Positions 11,197 through 12,962 of a stretch of DNA of 12,962 nucleotides are shown piece after piece. Below the pieces are notes generated by a model that saw only the letters and a program-made list of their open reading frames with translations, was not told where the DNA came from and did not search any database. This DNA is from SSC3 sp035477015 (GTDB taxonomy: Bacteria; Actinomycetota; Actinomycetes; Propionibacteriales; Nocardioidaceae). The position numbers and the translations under genes were made by a program. Each line of letters starts with the position of its first letter. Positions within the stretch are counted from its first letter, which is position 1. The stretch lies in assembly GCA_035477015.1 (NCBI GenBank), contig DATILB010000385.1:1-12962 (forward strand), in the 5' to 3' direction.

Positions 11197-12570
11197 TCAG
11201 CTCACCCGACGCAGGAGGGCGAAGAACATCGCGTCGGTGCTGTGGCGGTGCGGCCACAGCTGCACGGTGCCCGGTAGCGGACCGTCGTGGTCAGTGGTCG
11301 GGAACAGTGCGCGTGCGTCCTCGAGCCGGACGTTCGGGTTGCAGTCGATCATCGCCTCGACCACGCCGGCGGTCTCCGCGATGACCGGGGAGCAGGTTGC
11401 GTAACCGACTACTCCCCCGGGCCGTACGGAGTCGAGCGCTCGCGCGATCAGGTCCTTCTGGAGGGGTACGAGCTCGTTGAGGTCCTCGGGCTGACGCCGC
11501 CAGCGGGATTCAGGCCGCCGGCGCAGTGCCCCGAGACCCGAGCAGGGGGCGTCGACGAGCACCCGGTCGAAGGTCCGCAGCGGCCAGGGCGGCTTGGTGC
11601 CGTCCCCGGTGATCACCCAGCCCTGTCGCACGCCACCGCGAACGAGTCGCGCCCGATGCTCCAGCCGTTCGTTCGCGAGGAGCCTGGCTCCGCGGCTGGT
11701 GGCCAGAGCGTCCAGGAGGGCTGCCTTGCCGCCAGGCCCCGCGCAGAAATCCAGCCAGAGGGTGTCGTTGCCCTCGACATCGGCGTTCGCCAGTGCCAGA
11801 GCGACGAGCTGCGAGCCCTCGTCCTGGACACCGGCCCGGCCCTCCGCAACCGCGGCGATCGCGCCGGGGTCACCACTCTCGAGCACCACGGCGTACGGCG
11901 AGAGGCCGGTGGGCGTCCCCGGTAGCTCCGCGACCGACGCCAGCCCGGGTCGGGCCACCAGAGTCACCTTGGGCGGCGCATTGTCAGCTTCGAGCAACGC
12001 GTCGATCTCGGCCTCACCGACAGCCTCGGTCAGTGCGTCCACCACCCAACGGGGGTGGCTGTGCGCGATCACACGGAACCCGGCATCGTCGTCGGGCGCC
12101 ACGCGCCGGATCCAGTCGGGGAGGGGGTGCTCGGCCACGCGACGCAGCACAGCGTTGGCGAACCCTGCCGGGCCTTGGCCGATACGCCCTCGCACCAGAT
12201 CGACGGTGGTGCTCACGGCGGCGTGGGTGGGGACGCGCATGGAGAGCAGCTGGTGCGCCCCGAGCCGGAGGGCGTCACGCACGGCCGGGTCAGGGTTGCG
12301 GTCGGTGCAGGCGTCCAGGATCGCGTCGTAGGTGCCCTGGCGCCGGATCGTGCCGGACACAAGCTCCGTCGCGAAGGCCGCATCGCGCCCGTCGAGCGAC
12401 CTCCGGCGGAGCTCCGCGGGGAGCAGCAGGTTGGCATAGGCGTCCTCGCTGCGCACCCTGCTCAGCACTTCGTACGCCGCGTCGCGGGCCGGGTCGACCG
12501 GCGTACGTCGTGGCGGCCGGCCGCCGGATCTGCGCGCTCCGGCCGCTCGGGGGTCAGCCAAAGCAGGCAC
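11197..12570 (-). CDS. rsmB: 16S rRNA m5C methyltransferase, RsmB/NOP family
   Basis: RsmB-type enzymes methylate C967 of 16S rRNA in E. coli numbering using S-adenosylmethionine. The 457-residue protein has a basic tail (1-25), a NusB-like RNA-binding domain (about 26-160; DPARDAAYEVLSRV, FATELVSGTIRRQG, GFANAVLRRVAEHP) and a Rossmann methyltransferase domain. Key motifs are DFCAGPGGKA (274-283), DAPCSGLG with Cys343, and YATCSPV with Cys393, the nucleophile of this family; the paired PC and TC cysteines are diagnostic. GVQDEGSQLVALAL lies just before the SAM motif, as expected. The start is GTG 12570, overlapping the end of fmt by 17 bp; the next in-frame starts would cut into the basic tail only. 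The fmt-rsmB-rpe order is common in actinobacteria. Confidence 0.95.
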   Translation of the reverse strand: MPALADPRAAGARRSGGRPPRRTPVDPARDAAYEVLSRVRSEDAYANLLLPAELRRRSLDGRDAAFATELVSGTIRRQGTYDAILDACTDRNPDPAVRDALRLGAHQLLSMRVPTHAAVSTTVDLVRGRIGQGPAGFANAVLRRVAEHPLPDWIRRVAPDDDAGFRVIAHSHPRWVVDALTEAVGEAEIDALLEADNAPPKVTLVARPGLASVAELPGTPTGLSPYAVVLESGDPGAIAAVAEGRAGVQDEGSQLVALALANADVEGNDTLWLDFCAGPGGKAALLDALATSRGARLLANERLEHRARLVRGGVRQGWVITGDGTKPPWPLRTFDRVLVDAPCSGLGALRRRPESRWRRQPEDLNELVPLQKDLIARALDSVRPGGVVGYATCSPVIAETAGVVEAMIDCNPNVRLEDARALFPTTDHDGPLPGTVQLWPHRHSTDAMFFALLRRVS

Positions 12571-12962
12571 CGCTCTCGACTCGAACGCCCCGGGCCCAGT
12601 CAGCCGCCGGCATCTCCTTCTTGCCGAACGGCTTCACCAGACCGAGGCGGACAGGAGTGCTGCGCGTGCCGACGTGGACGGAGCTCTTGCCGACCCGGAG
12701 CTGCCCGGGCGGCAACGGCTCGACCTCGTCCGGCTCGACGGGACCGAGCTCGAACCGTTCGCCTTCGAAGGTCGTCCAGGCGCCGGGCGCCGGGGTGCAG
12801 GCGCGGATGCGTCGCTCGACGAAGGCGACGAGCTCGTCCCAGCGGACCTCGGCGTCCTCGACCATGATCTTGGCTGCGTAGGTGAGACCCTCGTCCTGCT
12901 GCGCGCGCTCCTCGAGCTGCCCCGTCTCGATGCCGTCCAGGGTGGCGACCAGGAGGCCGGCA
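12554..12962 (-). CDS. fmt: Methionyl-tRNA formyltransferase, C-terminal part (runs off right edge)
   Basis: Fmt formylates initiator Met-tRNA with 10-formyltetrahydrofolate. About 135 C-terminal residues are in the window, beginning AGLLVATLDGIETG and passing through QDEGLTYAAKI, the conserved end of the catalytic domain. The C-terminal tRNA-binding domain follows: VERRIRACTPAPGAWTTF, GQLRVGKSSVHVGTRSTPVR, LVKPFGKKEMPAADWARGVR and the end ESGACFG. The stop is at 12556-12554, inside the first codons of rsmB. The catalytic Asn-His-Asp residues lie beyond base 12962. It sits upstream of rsmB and is likely to be read together with rsmB and rpe. Confidence 0.95.
   Translation of the reverse strand, partial: AGLLVATLDGIETGQLEERAQQDEGLTYAAKIMVEDAEVRWDELVAFVERRIRACTPAPGAWTTFEGERFELGPVEPDEVEPLPPGQLRVGKSSVHVGTRSTPVRLGLVKPFGKKEMPAADWARGVRVESGACFG

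Noticed and set aside
12055..12881. Overlapping plus-strand frames opposite rsmB and fmt
   Set aside because: Arg/Pro/Gly-rich shadows of conserved genes.
1..12962. Mobile elements, CRISPR arrays, tRNA or phage genes
   Set aside because: I looked on both strands for terminal repeats, spaced repeats, cloverleaf-like segments and transposase or integrase motifs and saw none. Gene content is core and coding style is even throughout.

Overview
This window is ordinary-looking, GC-rich actinobacterial chromosome. Gene content and order (fmt-rsmB-rpe-rib-hisE-hisG on one side, infC-rpmI-rplT-trmH next to a DUF1844 gene on the other), GTG starts, TAnnnT-type -10 boxes and candidate leaderless genes suit the Propionibacteriales, probably a Nocardioides-like organism. 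That placement is inference from synteny and protein style; no phylogenetic search was run. Twenty protein genes are supported, two of them cut by the window edges. No tRNA, rRNA, CRISPR array, insertion sequence or prophage gene was seen.

Layout, left to right. (1) 1-1902, minus strand: translation operon infC-rpmI-rplT followed by a TrmH/SpoU rRNA methyltransferase (cut by the left edge). infC appears to start at a non-canonical ATC codon behind AGGAGG, after a structured leader of about 240 nt. (2) 1937-4197: small accessory genes. A DUF1844 gene points right and ends in the same CTAG that ends a DUF1851/Tdi1-like gene; that gene is coupled to an SseB-family gene. Divergent from these is a three-helix membrane protein coupled to a small P-loop kinase-like protein. 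(3) 4190-5149, minus: a tandem-GNAT acetyltransferase with a near-perfect leaderless promoter. (4) 5172-6755, minus: hisE-hisG (histidine steps 1 and 2) and a membrane PH-domain gene overlapping the end of hisG. (5) 6849-10420, minus: the riboflavin operon ribD-ribE-ribBA-ribH, essentially without gaps, under an FMN riboswitch whose expression platform can be read from the sequence. (6) 10494-12962, minus: rpe, rsmB and the 3' part of fmt.

How the genes work together: rpe interconverts ribulose 5-phosphate, the substrate of the RibB half of RibBA, and lies just upstream of the riboflavin operon. RibD, RibBA, RibH and RibE supply GTP cyclohydrolase II, deaminase/reductase, DHBP synthase, lumazine synthase and riboflavin synthase, so only the phosphatase step lacks a gene here. 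FMN should shut the operon off by freeing a terminator that also covers the ribD Shine-Dalgarno. fmt, rsmB, trmH, infC, rpmI and rplT all serve translation.

The most informative signals are regulatory rather than new protein systems: the readable FMN switch, the ATC start and leader of infC, leaderless promoters, and convergent gene pairs whose ends overlap under hairpins. The least understood proteins are the SseB/DUF1851 pair and the membrane-protein/kinase pair. I found no convincing undescribed multi-gene system.
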